Below, piece by piece: positions 61,101 to 64,000 of a stretch of DNA of 64,000 nucleotides. Below the pieces are notes generated by a model, which made no database searches, was not told the DNA's origin, and saw only the letters and a program-made list of their open reading frames with translations. Position numbers and translations under genes: made by a program. Source of the DNA: Mytilus galloprovincialis (Eukaryota; Mollusca; Bivalvia; Mytilida; Mytilidae); assembly GCF_965363235.1 (NCBI RefSeq), contig NC_134844.1, positions 91,288,664 through 91,352,663 of the forward strand. The letters are read 5' to 3'. How positions within the stretch are numbered: position 1 is the first letter of the stretch; each line of letters starts with the position of its first letter.

Positions 61101-61608
61101 CACATAATGCTATAAATGTATTTTAAAGAGAGTCATGTTTTAACTGATGGATTGATGACATTATTGATTATCGAAAATAAATGTCAAATTATTCCATAAT
61201 TTTAACATTAAAATTCAAATTGAATTAACTTGGTGCCTGAATAGAACTCACAAAACATATGGCTACAATGTGATGTAATTAAAATCAGTGCTATAGCATG
61301 TCTGCTGATAGGGAGGTCCACACAACAGCATGTGGTCAGATGTTTCTACTTGTGTATTTTCTCACCTGGATCAATTATAATCCACTCTTTCGTCTCAATG
61401 TCGAGGCCACAGCGACCTTCAACGAGAGAAATGCCGTCAGTCGGCTGTCGACCATCTAATATAATATCACCAGCTAACAGCTTCACAAGAGTAGACTTCC
61501 CAACGGAAAACTGGCCGGTTACCATGCATCTCATATCAAATGATTCATAGCTGCCCTTCCCTAATAAACGATTTAACATGGCAGACTGTTGCCTTTTTCC
61601 AACGGGAT
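18768..61608 (-). CDS. Roco-type GTPase with Death and CARD domains (Roc-COR-Death-Death-CARD-CARD), 11 exons seen, 5' part outside
   Basis: Exons in gene order: 61608-61366, 60971-60486, 55517-55411, 48216-47763, 44311-43539, 42188-42158, 40858-40587, 38239-38212, 29814-29488, 28381-28043 and 19129-18768. All have AG/GT borders and the phases join (1,1,0,1,0,1,0,1,1,1) into about 1140 codons ending in TAA. Domain order: Roc GTPase, COR, a Death-like domain, a Death domain and two CARDs. Roc-COR proteins are GTP-regulated scaffolds, and DAPK1 also has Roc-COR-Death. CARD and Death domains pair with like domains in apoptosis and innate immune signalling. A cytosolic signalling role is therefore inferred. 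No membrane segment or signal peptide is seen. The first visible exon starts in phase 1, so more N-terminal exons must lie upstream. I found none between 61.6 and 64.0 kb. The introns, up to 9.7 kb, are packed with repeats. Confidence 0.9.
19240..19345 (+). repeat. Fragment of the dispersed CCCGAGGGTATCA repeat
   Basis: TTATCAGTTCCCGAGGGTATC, then TTACTTCGGTACTGACATGA match units at 27250 and 27605. From 19345 to 20240 there is AT-rich sequence with no gene; a segment near 19535-19600 recurs near 19995-20065 (TAATATTGATAGAT, TTGAATTGAGAT). Confidence 0.6.
20240..20478 (+). repeat. Dispersed repeat family C, left piece
   Basis: GTTGTCAAAGGTACAAGATT, CACCAGACGCGCGTTTTGTC and ATTGAGGACCCAAAATGCC mark family C. 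The copy is cut at 20478 by the family B element and resumes at 24351. Confidence 0.75.
20755..22820 (+). mobile_element. Family B repeat element, inner nested copy
   Basis: CCAGATGCTCCGCAGGGCGC to GCGGTCGTATA, 2066 bp. The outer copy breaks off at CTGAAATAAGAA and resumes at AAAATTGAACCCC, matching the inner copy's own GAAATGAGAAAAATTAACCC. That gives the insertion point. Confidence 0.78.
21320..21560. repeat. Palindromic minisatellite TTGCACAATACTGTGCAA
   Basis: Six to seven copies of a roughly 37-bp unit, each containing the inverted repeat TTGCACA-ATAC-TGTGCAA. It lies within the inner family B copy. Two or three copies also occur at 57745-57850. Confidence 0.88.
24351..24708 (+). repeat. 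Dispersed repeat family C, resumed after family B
   Basis: AAAATGACAATATAAACGAT, GTGCTGACTACTGAGCTGGT and the segment CTATACTTTTTGGACCTTTT. It is cut by the fold-back element at 24717. Confidence 0.7.
24709..24716. repeat. Left 8-bp target-site duplication (GGATTATA)
   Basis: GGATTATA precedes the fold-back element and is repeated at 27089-27096. The uninterrupted sequence TTTTGGATTATAGCTCTTC survives at 27438-27456. Confidence 0.88.
24717..27088. mobile_element. Fold-back DNA transposon, 2372 bp, with long inverted arms
   Basis: The left end is GGGGAAGCACTAATGACAGG and the right end read inward is GGGTTGCACTAATGACAGGA. The inverted arms, about 900 bp each (to about 25600 and from about 26165), are themselves made of four to five imperfect tandem units of about 190 bp headed by TTGACCGGACGG. 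The spacer holds an 18-21 bp repeat (AACACCAGCCAAGTTGAA) near 25960-26020. No open frame of note is present, so it is non-autonomous. An 8-bp duplication suits hAT, P, Merlin or Zisupton-like superfamilies; I cannot choose. Confidence 0.88.
27089..27096. repeat. Right 8-bp target-site duplication (GGATTATA)
   Basis: Exact partner of 24709-24716, followed by GCTCTTCATCTTTTATATAA as in the sister repeat units. Confidence 0.88.
27097..27990 (+). repeat. Tandem array of family C units, about 350 bp each
   Basis: CACGAGCATCACTGAAGAGA starts units at about 27141, 27492 and 27842. Each carries CGAAATGCGCATCTGGTGCA and, except the last partial one, CCGAGGGTATCACCAGCCTA. The two short frames MSKCASGAR... 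lie in these repeats and are not genes. Confidence 0.85.
28043..28381 (-). CDS. Exon encoding first CARD
   Basis: 339 bp, phase 1 at both ends, acceptor TTATTTCAG and donor AAG/GTTGTA. The product includes ADRIIQDIQTSQILDHMMTQ, ISVDDRRRIERHAG and NKALLNIVIKRGEPAYSVF, then IYGYEDIANDLKSD. This is the helix order of a CARD (NxxLLxxxxxRGxxAYxxF). A Ser/Thr-rich linker follows. Joining to the last exon makes KEGLSDLN. Confidence 0.88.
28717..29390 (+). repeat. Hairpin-headed repeat family F
   Basis: It begins with the hairpin GGGTTCCACGGAACCC, then AGTGTCTCGCC and AATCGCAGGTTCAACAAAAA. It holds about four diverged tandem segments with TCTGTCCAAGTTTGGTAAAA and ATCCAGGATAGTTT. It lies between the Death and CARD exons. 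Copies lie at 46240 and 48236. Confidence 0.75.
29488..29814 (-). CDS. Exon encoding Death domain
   Basis: 327 bp, phase 1 at both ends, acceptor CTTGTAG and donor ACAG/GTATTT. LIGNMVFQLGTELGLLITDI, LFTWRKDRRVKPIIRVLEEA and LVNIGRGANGLENVV match the Death-domain pattern, with the conserved Trp in helix 4 and an LxxALxxIGR-like end. Confidence 0.88.
30156..30440. repeat. Minisatellite, 49-bp unit, nearly six copies
   Basis: ATAACAAATAGATACACATG, then GTACATCTCAAAGTATATTA and TGGTTCATC. Copies are almost identical, so it is recent or kept homogeneous. There are no unique spacers, so it is not a CRISPR array. Confidence 0.92.
31115..31240 (+). repeat. Dispersed repeat (TATAAGAGGAAAACCACGGA family)
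   Basis: Related to 18505-18600. The surrounding 29.8-33 kb intron sequence shows no exon I can support. Confidence 0.5.
31785..32175 (-). repeat. Family C repeat, reverse copy
   Basis: GAGTTGATGCCACTGCTGGT, CCCCGAGGGTATCACAAGCC, CAGTATTTGGCAAACCTTTT and GACGAAACGTGCGT are the reverse complements of family C segments. Confidence 0.7.
32830..33290 (+). mobile_element. 3' end of a reverse-transcriptase element, fossil copy 1
   Basis: The translated segment includes NIPAAPAYGVYISKLIGYSR and LLLIRKLLNQEFQLVKLKSS. I remember this as the C-terminal tail of a reverse-transcriptase protein common in molluscs and corals, possibly Penelope-like. It is only the tail and is broken. A second copy is at 39630. 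Confidence 0.55.
33290..33520 (+). repeat. Dispersed repeat next to the reverse-transcriptase tail
   Basis: CACATGTGGAGCAGGATCTA, GAGCACCTGAGATCACCCCT, AGCCATGGCGTTGTCGGTTT and TCCCTTTGGTATCTTTCG. The same order follows the second tail at 39905-40130, so it may be the 3' untranslated region of that element. Confidence 0.65.
33800..34130. repeat. Repeat rich in TGACCTTTGACCT / AGGTCA half-sites
   Basis: TTGACCTTTGACCTTGACTT near 33809, CAAGGTCATAGGTCAGTGAT near 33831 and TGACCTTGACCTTTGACCTT near 34076. These match nuclear-receptor half-sites (AGGTCA, TCAAGGTCA), but here they are part of a dispersed repeat. Confidence 0.65.
34442..37340 (+). mobile_element. Hairpin-ended repeat element (family E), interrupted
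   Basis: It starts CTAGAGGCTCTAACGAGCCT (stem AGGCTC/GAGCCT) and ends with the hairpin TTGGCCC...GGCCA then GGTGAGCTAAAA. The body has GGGCAATAACTCCTAAAGGG and AATTCAGGGGCAACAACCCA. A 2.1-kb insertion (35204-37323) splits the terminal hairpin region. It is non-coding. Confidence 0.72.
35204..37323. mobile_element. GGCC-ended insertion, about 2.1 kb, class uncertain
   Basis: The left end GGCCACAATTAAAAGAATGT and the right end read inward GGCCAAAATAAAAATATGGT match at about 24 of 30 positions, both reaching GTTTCCCC. CCA flanks both sides (35201-35203, 37324-37326). Removing the block restores TTTTGGCCAGGTGAGCTAAA of the host repeat. Three-base duplications and GG-starting ends would suit PIF/Harbinger or a similar superfamily. 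Short frames inside (35605-35330, 36927-36634) match nothing I recognise. Confidence 0.6.
38212..38239 (-). CDS. 28-nt microexon encoding a basic linker
   Basis: The acceptor TTTGCAG, nine codons VKRRKRVKS plus one base, then the donor GTAAGT. It enters in phase 0 and leaves in phase 1. Without it the Death-like exon (phase 0 out) could not join the next exon (phase 1 in). The KRRKRVK cluster could be a nuclear-localisation or charge linker. Confidence 0.72.
38640..38740 (+). repeat. Dispersed repeat, GTGGATTCATTTTTATTC family
   Basis: CTGTGGATTCATTTTTATTC, then AAATTTTCGTGGGTTTCTTG. Related copies lie at 59560-59645 and, inverted, at 60215-60300. Confidence 0.5.
39025..39140. repeat. 10-bp microsatellite-like array AAGGTAGGAT
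   Basis: About eleven copies of AAGGTAGGAT/AAGGTAGGAG. The Tyr/Pro/Ser-rich minus frame (YPTLSYRILP) is an artefact. Confidence 0.92.
39630..39905 (+). mobile_element. 3' end of a reverse-transcriptase element, fossil copy 2
   Basis: AAAGAGGGTTGCTGCTTACA and TTGACCGTTATGGAATAACC match the copy at 32830-33290. It is a broken tail only. Confidence 0.5.
39905..40135 (+). repeat. Dispersed repeat following reverse-transcriptase tail 2
   Basis: CGACGGGTGCCACATGTGGA to TCCCTTTGGTATCTTTCGCC, as at 33290-33520. Confidence 0.65.
40587..40858 (-). CDS. Exon encoding Death-like domain
   Basis: 272 bp, acceptor ATTTTAG, strong donor ATG/GTAAGC. PELLRFSVNCTKRMIHDLAL, HLGMEEIEWCDMEDNYPENA and KFADLEKGLRKLEITTHKLC follow the Death-fold helix pattern. 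The helix-4 Trp is replaced, so the domain is more diverged than the one at 29.5 kb. Confidence 0.78.
41095..41706. repeat. Minisatellite, about 89-bp unit, seven copies
   Basis: GTGAAGGTATTGTTAAACAT, CAACAAACAATCAATCTATT and CCTCCTTTATATAGCCAAG repeat in order. It lies in the intron before the Death-like exon. Confidence 0.9.
42158..42188 (-). CDS. 31-nt microexon linking COR to the Death-like domain
   Basis: The acceptor GTTATAG, ten codons EQVQCDSDCP plus one base, and the donor GTAAAC. Phase 0 in, phase 1 out, as needed between the exons at 43.5 and 40.8 kb. Confidence 0.68.
42405..42660 (-). repeat. SINE-like repeat, diverged reverse copy
   Basis: TTGTACTGTTACATAACTAT, TGTCCCAAGTCACGAGCCTT and TTACATTTGTCATGTAGGG match segments of the 63.5-kb copy. 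Confidence 0.55.
42676..43170 (+). repeat. Family B element, truncated left part
   Basis: AGGGCGCATCTTTATACGAC, CGCAGAGGTTGAACCCTAAA and CATATCAAAGAACCCCAATT match the left part of family B. The right end is missing. Confidence 0.65.
43195..43445 (+). repeat. Dispersed repeat ending GACACATTCCCCATTTCC
   Basis: CCTGTCCCAGGTCACTGGCC, GGGGCCAGCTGAAGGACTCC and CCTTCGGCTGTTGTCTGCTG. I recognise this as a frequent bivalve repeat. It lies 94 bp from the COR exon end at 43539. Confidence 0.55.
43539..44311 (-). CDS. Exon encoding second part of COR
   Basis: 773 bp, acceptor TTTTCATAG, donor GAG/GTGAGT. It begins DVEFWPKEEKIRKTF (the Asp codon is completed by splicing). It continues with LPFKEYIFDMLIHLDIVSEQ and LPVEHFFVPCML, typical of the COR winged-helix half. 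A Cys-rich tail (CSKLSCF, KECFCKHG) ends the exon. The two COR exons together are about 400 residues. Confidence 0.85.
46010..46240 (+). repeat. Family E fragment
   Basis: GAGATATATGCCAAAAACTG, ATATTTAGCCATGTC and GTTTGGTTAAATTTGTCTCA follow family E order. From 44.3 to 46.0 kb the intron holds no exon I can support. Confidence 0.55.
46240..46870 (+). repeat. Family F repeat with hairpin head
   Basis: GTAAGGGTTTTGCGGAAACC, then AGTGTCTCTTTGAC and three TCTGTCCAAGTTTGGTAAAA-type segments. It ends with a GACGATGGCGCCGACGAC tract. Confidence 0.65.
46870..47590 (+). repeat. Family E repeat, 3' part
   Basis: GGGCAGTAACTTCTTATTGA, TTGCTGTATACAGTTTATTT, GACCTGATAAACAATGTTAC and the end GCTCACATGGCCCTTTTAGC. 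A 144-residue frame inside it is a repeat artefact. Confidence 0.7.
47763..48216 (-). CDS. Exon encoding first part of COR
   Basis: 454 bp, acceptor TTTTCAACAG, donor ACAG/GTGTGT. It shows VPLELEIAELVAEGKQIMSL, LSPEQLTDFLHFQHSLGKIV and YFDTPQLRDNVIISPLLMVE, the classic COR entry (L...FL...H..G...Y...L...V...P.W/L). It runs directly into the next COR exon as FITDVEFW. Confidence 0.9.
48236..48480 (+). repeat. Family F repeat head, about 20 bp from a splice acceptor
   Basis: GTAAGGGTTCTGCGGAACCC is a hairpin, followed by AGTGTCTCAACTACTC and AATCGCAGGCTCAACAAAAA. Its edge lies just upstream (gene sense) of the COR exon acceptor at 48217-48218. Confidence 0.72.
48835..49120 (+). repeat. Family C repeat copy
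   Basis: CATCACTGAAGATACATTTA, GTTATCAAAGGTACCAGTAT, CACACGCGCGTTTCGTCTAC and ATTGAGGACACAAAATTTC. The intron from 49.1 to 50.0 kb shows nothing I recognise. Confidence 0.75.
50067..52190 (+). mobile_element. Hairpin-ended family E element with internal tandem array
   Basis: It starts CTAGAGGCTCTAAAGAGCCT, with a second partial start at about 50402 (AGCTCTAAAGAGCCTGTGTC). It ends in CACTTGGCCCTTCGGGCCAG then GTGAGCTAAAA. About three units of about 500 bp occur, marked by GGGCAATAACTCCTAAAGGG near 50641, 51143 and 51645. A GACGACGGACGACAGACGAC tract lies before the end. It is non-coding. Confidence 0.8.
52490..52965 (+). repeat. Family C repeat, two partial units
   Basis: ACACCGAAGTGCTGACTACT, GACGAAACGTCCACCAGCAG, GTTATCAAAGGTACCAGGAT and ATTGAGGACCCAAAATTCCA. 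The start of the unit repeats near 52860. Confidence 0.75.
52966..53720. repeat. Minisatellite, about 76-bp unit, left block of about ten copies
   Basis: AAACTTTAACATTTAAACTG, AGCAATTGTTTAAAGTCAAT, AGACCATGCCCGAGAGTGAC and ACGGCAAAGAAAATAC. It continues after the MITE at 54409. Confidence 0.95.
53725..54408. mobile_element. 684-bp MITE with TTAA duplication and 13-bp terminal repeats
   Basis: It starts AGGGGCACTAGCT and ends AGCTAGTGCCCCT, a perfect 13-bp inverted pair. TTAA flanks it at 53721-53724 and 54409-54412. Removal restores AAACTTTAACATTTAAAC of the minisatellite unit. TTAA targets are used by piggyBac and Kolobok superfamilies. There is no coding frame. Confidence 0.92.
54409..54695. 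repeat. Minisatellite, about 76-bp unit, right block of about four copies
   Basis: Same unit and register as 52966-53720, split by the MITE. Confidence 0.93.
54983..55155. repeat. Palindromic fold-back element
   Basis: Outer arms AGATAATCGGGTTT and AACCCGATAATCT. Inner arms GATATCGTAAAATATCAGC and GCTGATATGTTACGATATC. The centre has GCTCGTTCGCTACGCTCACT. It is about 250 bp from the G4 exon of the Roco gene. Confidence 0.75.
55411..55517 (-). CDS. Exon encoding G4 motif of the Roc GTPase
   Basis: 107 bp, acceptor TTTTGTAG, donor TTG/GTGAGT. The product FLQYWVNSILTYCKVVYAGI, PKILFVATHKDKVPL contains the guanine-specificity motif THKD after a hydrophobic beta strand. Confidence 0.88.
56640..56945 (+). 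repeat. Dispersed repeat, ACCATGAAAATGAGGTCAAG family, left part
   Basis: Tandem segments of about 150-180 bp, each with AACCATGAAAATGAGGTCA and TTCCATACAACAAATATAGT. The array is interrupted by a family B element and resumes at 58732. A truncated family B start (GATACGACCGCAGAGG) lies near 56300. Confidence 0.75.
56950..58730 (+). mobile_element. Family B repeat element, third copy
   Basis: CCAGGTGCTTCATAGGGCGC to TTTTTGCGGTCGTATA. It contains three GGCAAATTTCCAATGAAGTT units, the TTGCACAATATTGTGCAA palindrome and the GACCAACTTGAAAACTGG tandem part. It is inserted in the ACCATGAAAATGAGG array. Confidence 0.78.
58731..59100 (+). repeat. ACCATGAAAATGAGGTCAAG repeat, right part
   Basis: Resumes with CACTGAACCATGAAAATGAG. 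Three diverged units follow. From 59.1 to 60.4 kb only the GTGGATTCATT-type repeat fragments stand out. Confidence 0.7.
60486..60971 (-). CDS. Exon encoding switch II (WDFGGQ) of the Roc GTPase
   Basis: 486 bp, phase 1 at both ends, acceptor AATTTCAG, donor CAG/GTAATA. A charged, Ser-rich insert of about 100 residues comes first. RLIFWDFGGQYVYLTTHQTF, then LFLVVFDGSKDLHEQV follow, the G3 region of a Ras-like fold. A second donor 52 bp further (AAG/GTGATA) would be in the wrong phase for the next exon. Confidence 0.88.
61366..61608 (-). CDS. Exon encoding P-loop of the Roc GTPase (first exon visible)
   Basis: 243 bp, phase 1 at both ends, acceptor T11-CAG after a poly-T tract, donor CAG/GTGAGA. 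The P-loop TGQFSVGKSTLVKLLAG sits about 30 residues in. PTDGISLVEGRCGLDIETKE includes the probable switch I Thr. Confidence 0.9.
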
Positions 61609-61914
61609 CTGAAAAAAAAAAAAGTTTGAAAGTTTAAATTTCATCATGTTTGTGAACAAAATGAATGCATACACACACTCAAAGATAATTTCTCCACTTT
61701 TTGTCTCTGACACTGGACAATGTTTCAATAAATTTATCTTAAATAATACTATTAGACAAGGATAGATATGTTTCTTATGATGCCGGAGATGTGTTATATA
61801 CAGCAAGGACTTGTGACATATTTCCTATAAAGTCACAGTGGTCTTTAAATAACCTTAATTAGAAGTTTGCTGCCAGAGCTCTCTCTGTCATTAAAGCAAT
61901 AAATGAGTATGTTA

Positions 61915-63030
61915 ATGTTTTGATATGTCAGAGTGTCGATATGTCAATGTGTTGATTTATCAGTCTATAAATGTTTTGATATGTCCATGTGTTGATGTAT
62001 ATGTTAGTTAATGTGTTGATATGTCAGTGTGTTAATGCCTTGATGTTTGAATCTGTTAATGTGTTGATATGTCAGTGTGTTAATGCCTTGATGTTTGAAT
62101 CTGTTAATGTGTTGATATGTCAGTGTGTTAATGTCTTGATGTTTGGATCTGTTAATGTGTTGATATGTCAGTGTGTTAATGCCTTGATGTTTGAATATGT
62201 TAATGTGTTGATCTGTCAGTGTGTTGATATGTCATTGTGTTAATGTAAAAGTCTTGTAATATGTTGATGTTAGTGTGCCAATGTACTATTGTGTAGATCT
62301 GTCATAGTGTCGATATTTCAATGCATTGAGTTTGTTAATTTAGATCTGTTAATGTATATATCTGTTAATGTATAGATCTGTTAATGTATATATCTGTTAA
62401 TGTATAGATCTGTTAATGTATAGATCTGTTAATGTATAGATCTGTTAATGTATAGATCTGTTAATGTGTCAATATGTCAATGTGTTTATGTATGAGTCTG
62501 GTAATATGTGCATCTATCAGTGTGTCGATGTGTCAATGTGTTGATGTTTGAGTCTGTAAATTTGTTTATATGTCAATGTGTGAATGGTTGAGGCTGTTAA
62601 TGTGTTGATCTGTTGGTGTGTCGATACGTTATGTGTTGATGTATGAATCTGTTATTGTGTTGATCTCTCAATATGTTGATATGTCAACTTGTTGATGTTT
62701 GAGTCTGTTAATGTGTGGATTTGTCAGTGTGTCAATATGTTATTCTTATGCAATTTGTATGTAACAATTTTTTTCATTGGCTAAAAGTTGCCTTCAAATC
62801 TACAGTTGACCAGGCGTAACTAAGGAGGGACAACCATTTTGAAATGATTGAATCAACAAATGTTCGATTACTACTATATAATCCAAAATAAAACAACATC
62901 TACCTCACACTCGTCATTTTAAACTTATTTTATCCGATTTTGAAGATTACAGGTAACGTAATAACCTCCAGTTTACCCATGACGTCTTTGCGTTTTATCG
63001 TATTATTTCTTTTTGAAATGCATTAGAATC
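61915..63030. repeat. Degenerate minisatellite of TGTTAATGTGTTGATATGTC type
   Basis: Units of about 54 bp (TGTTGATATGTCAGTGTGTT, AATGCCTTGATGTTTGAATC) at 61990-62240, and a 16-bp unit TGTATAGATCTGTTAA at 62345-62465. The rest is diverged. The Cys/Val-rich frame (CQCVNALMFE) is an artefact. A different block with CAAATCTACAGTTGACCAGG lies at 62775-62830. Confidence 0.88.
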
Positions 63031-63197
63031 GGAATAACAGTACTGTAGTTGAAGAGTTGCCACCGTCAATTTTGATTTGAGGTTCGCAAATTTCCGTTTT
63101 ACTGTCTCCGCTACGCGTCGCCAGTAAAACTGCATTTGCGACCGTCAAATCTACAATTGACGGTGGCAACTCTTCAACTACAGTACTGTTATTCCTT
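63031..63197. repeat. Palindromic fold-back element, about 165 bp
   Basis: Perfect outer arms of about 40 bp run from GGAATAACAGTACTGTAGTT through GAGTTGCCACCGTCAATT and back. The loop region has CTCCGCTACGCGTCGCCAG. It splits the minisatellite. Confidence 0.88.
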
Positions 63198-63465
63198 AAA
63201 TGTGTTGATGTTTATCTGTCAGTGTTTAAATATGTCAATTAGTTAAATCTATATGTCTATGTGTTGATGTGTGAGACTGTTAATGTATTGATCTGTAAGT
63301 GTAATGATGTATAAGTCTGTTAATGTGTTGATCTGTCAGTGTAATGATGTATAAGTCTGTTAATGTGTTGATCTGTCAGTGTTATGATGTATAAGTCTGT
63401 TAATGTGGTGATCTGTCAGTGTGGTGATGTGTTGATGTATAAATCTGGTAATATGTTGCCTTTTA
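63198..63465. repeat. Minisatellite, continuation
   Basis: About 37-bp units TAAGTCTGTTAATGTGTTGA, TCTGTCAGTGTAATGATG at 63290-63430. Confidence 0.85.
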
Positions 63466-63469
63466 CAAC

Positions 63470-63865
63470 TGATTTTTATAGTTCGTTCTTATGTTGTACC
63501 GTAACACAACTGTCCAAGGTTTGGGGAGGTTTGGGACCCCGCTTACATGTTTAACCCTGCCATATGCTGTATGTATGTGCCTGTCCAAAGTCAGGATCCT
63601 GTAATTCAGTGGTTGTCGTTTGTTGATGTGTTACATATTTGTTTTTCGTTCATTTTTTTGTACATTATTTAGGCTGTTAGTTTTCTCGTTTGAATTGAAT
63701 TACATTTGTCACTTCAGGGCCTTTTATAGCTGACTATGCGGGATGGGCTTTGCTTATTGTTGAAGGTTGTACAGTGATCTATAGTTGTTAATTTCTGTGT
63801 CATTTGGTCTCTTATGAAGAGTTGTTTTATTGGCAATCATACCACATCTTGTTTTTTATATGATC
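63470..63865 (-). repeat. SINE-like repeat, long reverse copy
   Basis: The longest copy in the window: TTGTACCGTAACACAACTGT, TGTGCCTGTCCAAAGTCAGG, CTTTGCTTATTGTTGAAGGT and TTATTGGCAATCATACCACA, ending in a T-rich tract. Minisatellite-like TGTCAATGTATCAATATGTC sequence follows to the window end. Confidence 0.75.
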
Positions 63866-64000
63866 TGTCAGTGTGTCAACATGGCAATGTATCAATGTAT
63901 GAGTATGCTTTTGGGTAGATCTCTCAATGTGTCAATGTGTAAAAAGCTTTAGAATTGTCAATGTATCAATATGTCAGTTTGTTAATGTGTCAACTAGTCA

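Noticed and set aside
61989-62243. 84-residue plus-strand frame with repeated CQCVNALMFE
   Set aside because: It is a product of the 54-bp minisatellite unit, whose length happens to be divisible by three.

Overview
The window looks like nuclear DNA of a bivalve mollusc, most likely a mytilid mussel. The inference rests on AT-rich sequence, small exons in long introns with GT-AG borders, and dense interspersed repeats of kinds I associate with Mytilus (a SINE-like unit around GGTATGATTGCCAATGAGAC, and elements ending in TATACGACCGC). The species call is from memory, not from a search. There is no bacterial or viral gene organisation, no CRISPR array, and no rRNA or tRNA gene that I can see.

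Left part (about 3.5-15.2 kb). Two apparently intact genes face each other. The plus-strand gene (3732-10209, 8 exons, about 1080 codons) encodes a zinc-finger protein with a DUF6589-type region. The minus-strand gene (15021-12650, 2 exons, 521 aa) encodes a compact RecQ-family helicase. Both lie inside one 11,672-bp block (3546-15217). Its ends form an imperfect terminal inverted repeat (TAACCCGAATAATCCAG against TAACTCGAATAATTCAA), and it is flanked by a perfect 9-bp direct repeat, TTGAGGACC. I read this as a complete, helicase-carrying two-gene DNA transposon. It resembles the Academ lineage with a helicase (AcademH) as I remember it.

Right part (18.8-61.6 kb). A single minus-strand host gene crosses the rest of the window. 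Eleven exons can be chained with consistent splice phases and give about 1140 aa, with the 5' end of the gene beyond the window or not recognised. The order is Roc GTPase (P-loop GQFSVGKS, WDFGGQ, THKD), COR, Death-like domain, Death domain, CARD, CARD, stop. It is a Roco-type GTPase joined to death-fold adaptor domains, a plausible innate-immune or cell-death signalling protein.

The introns are built of layered repeats. They include a 2.37-kb fold-back transposon with an 8-bp target duplication (24717-27088), a self-nested repeat (20755-22820 inside 20479-24350) that itself sits in an older repeat array, and a TTAA-flanked 684-bp MITE inside a 76-bp minisatellite (53725-54408). They also include a 2.1-kb GGCC-ended insertion inside a hairpin-ended element, LINE and other reverse-transcriptase remnants, several minisatellites and two strong palindromes. 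Stretches not listed are AT-rich sequence in which I see no gene.
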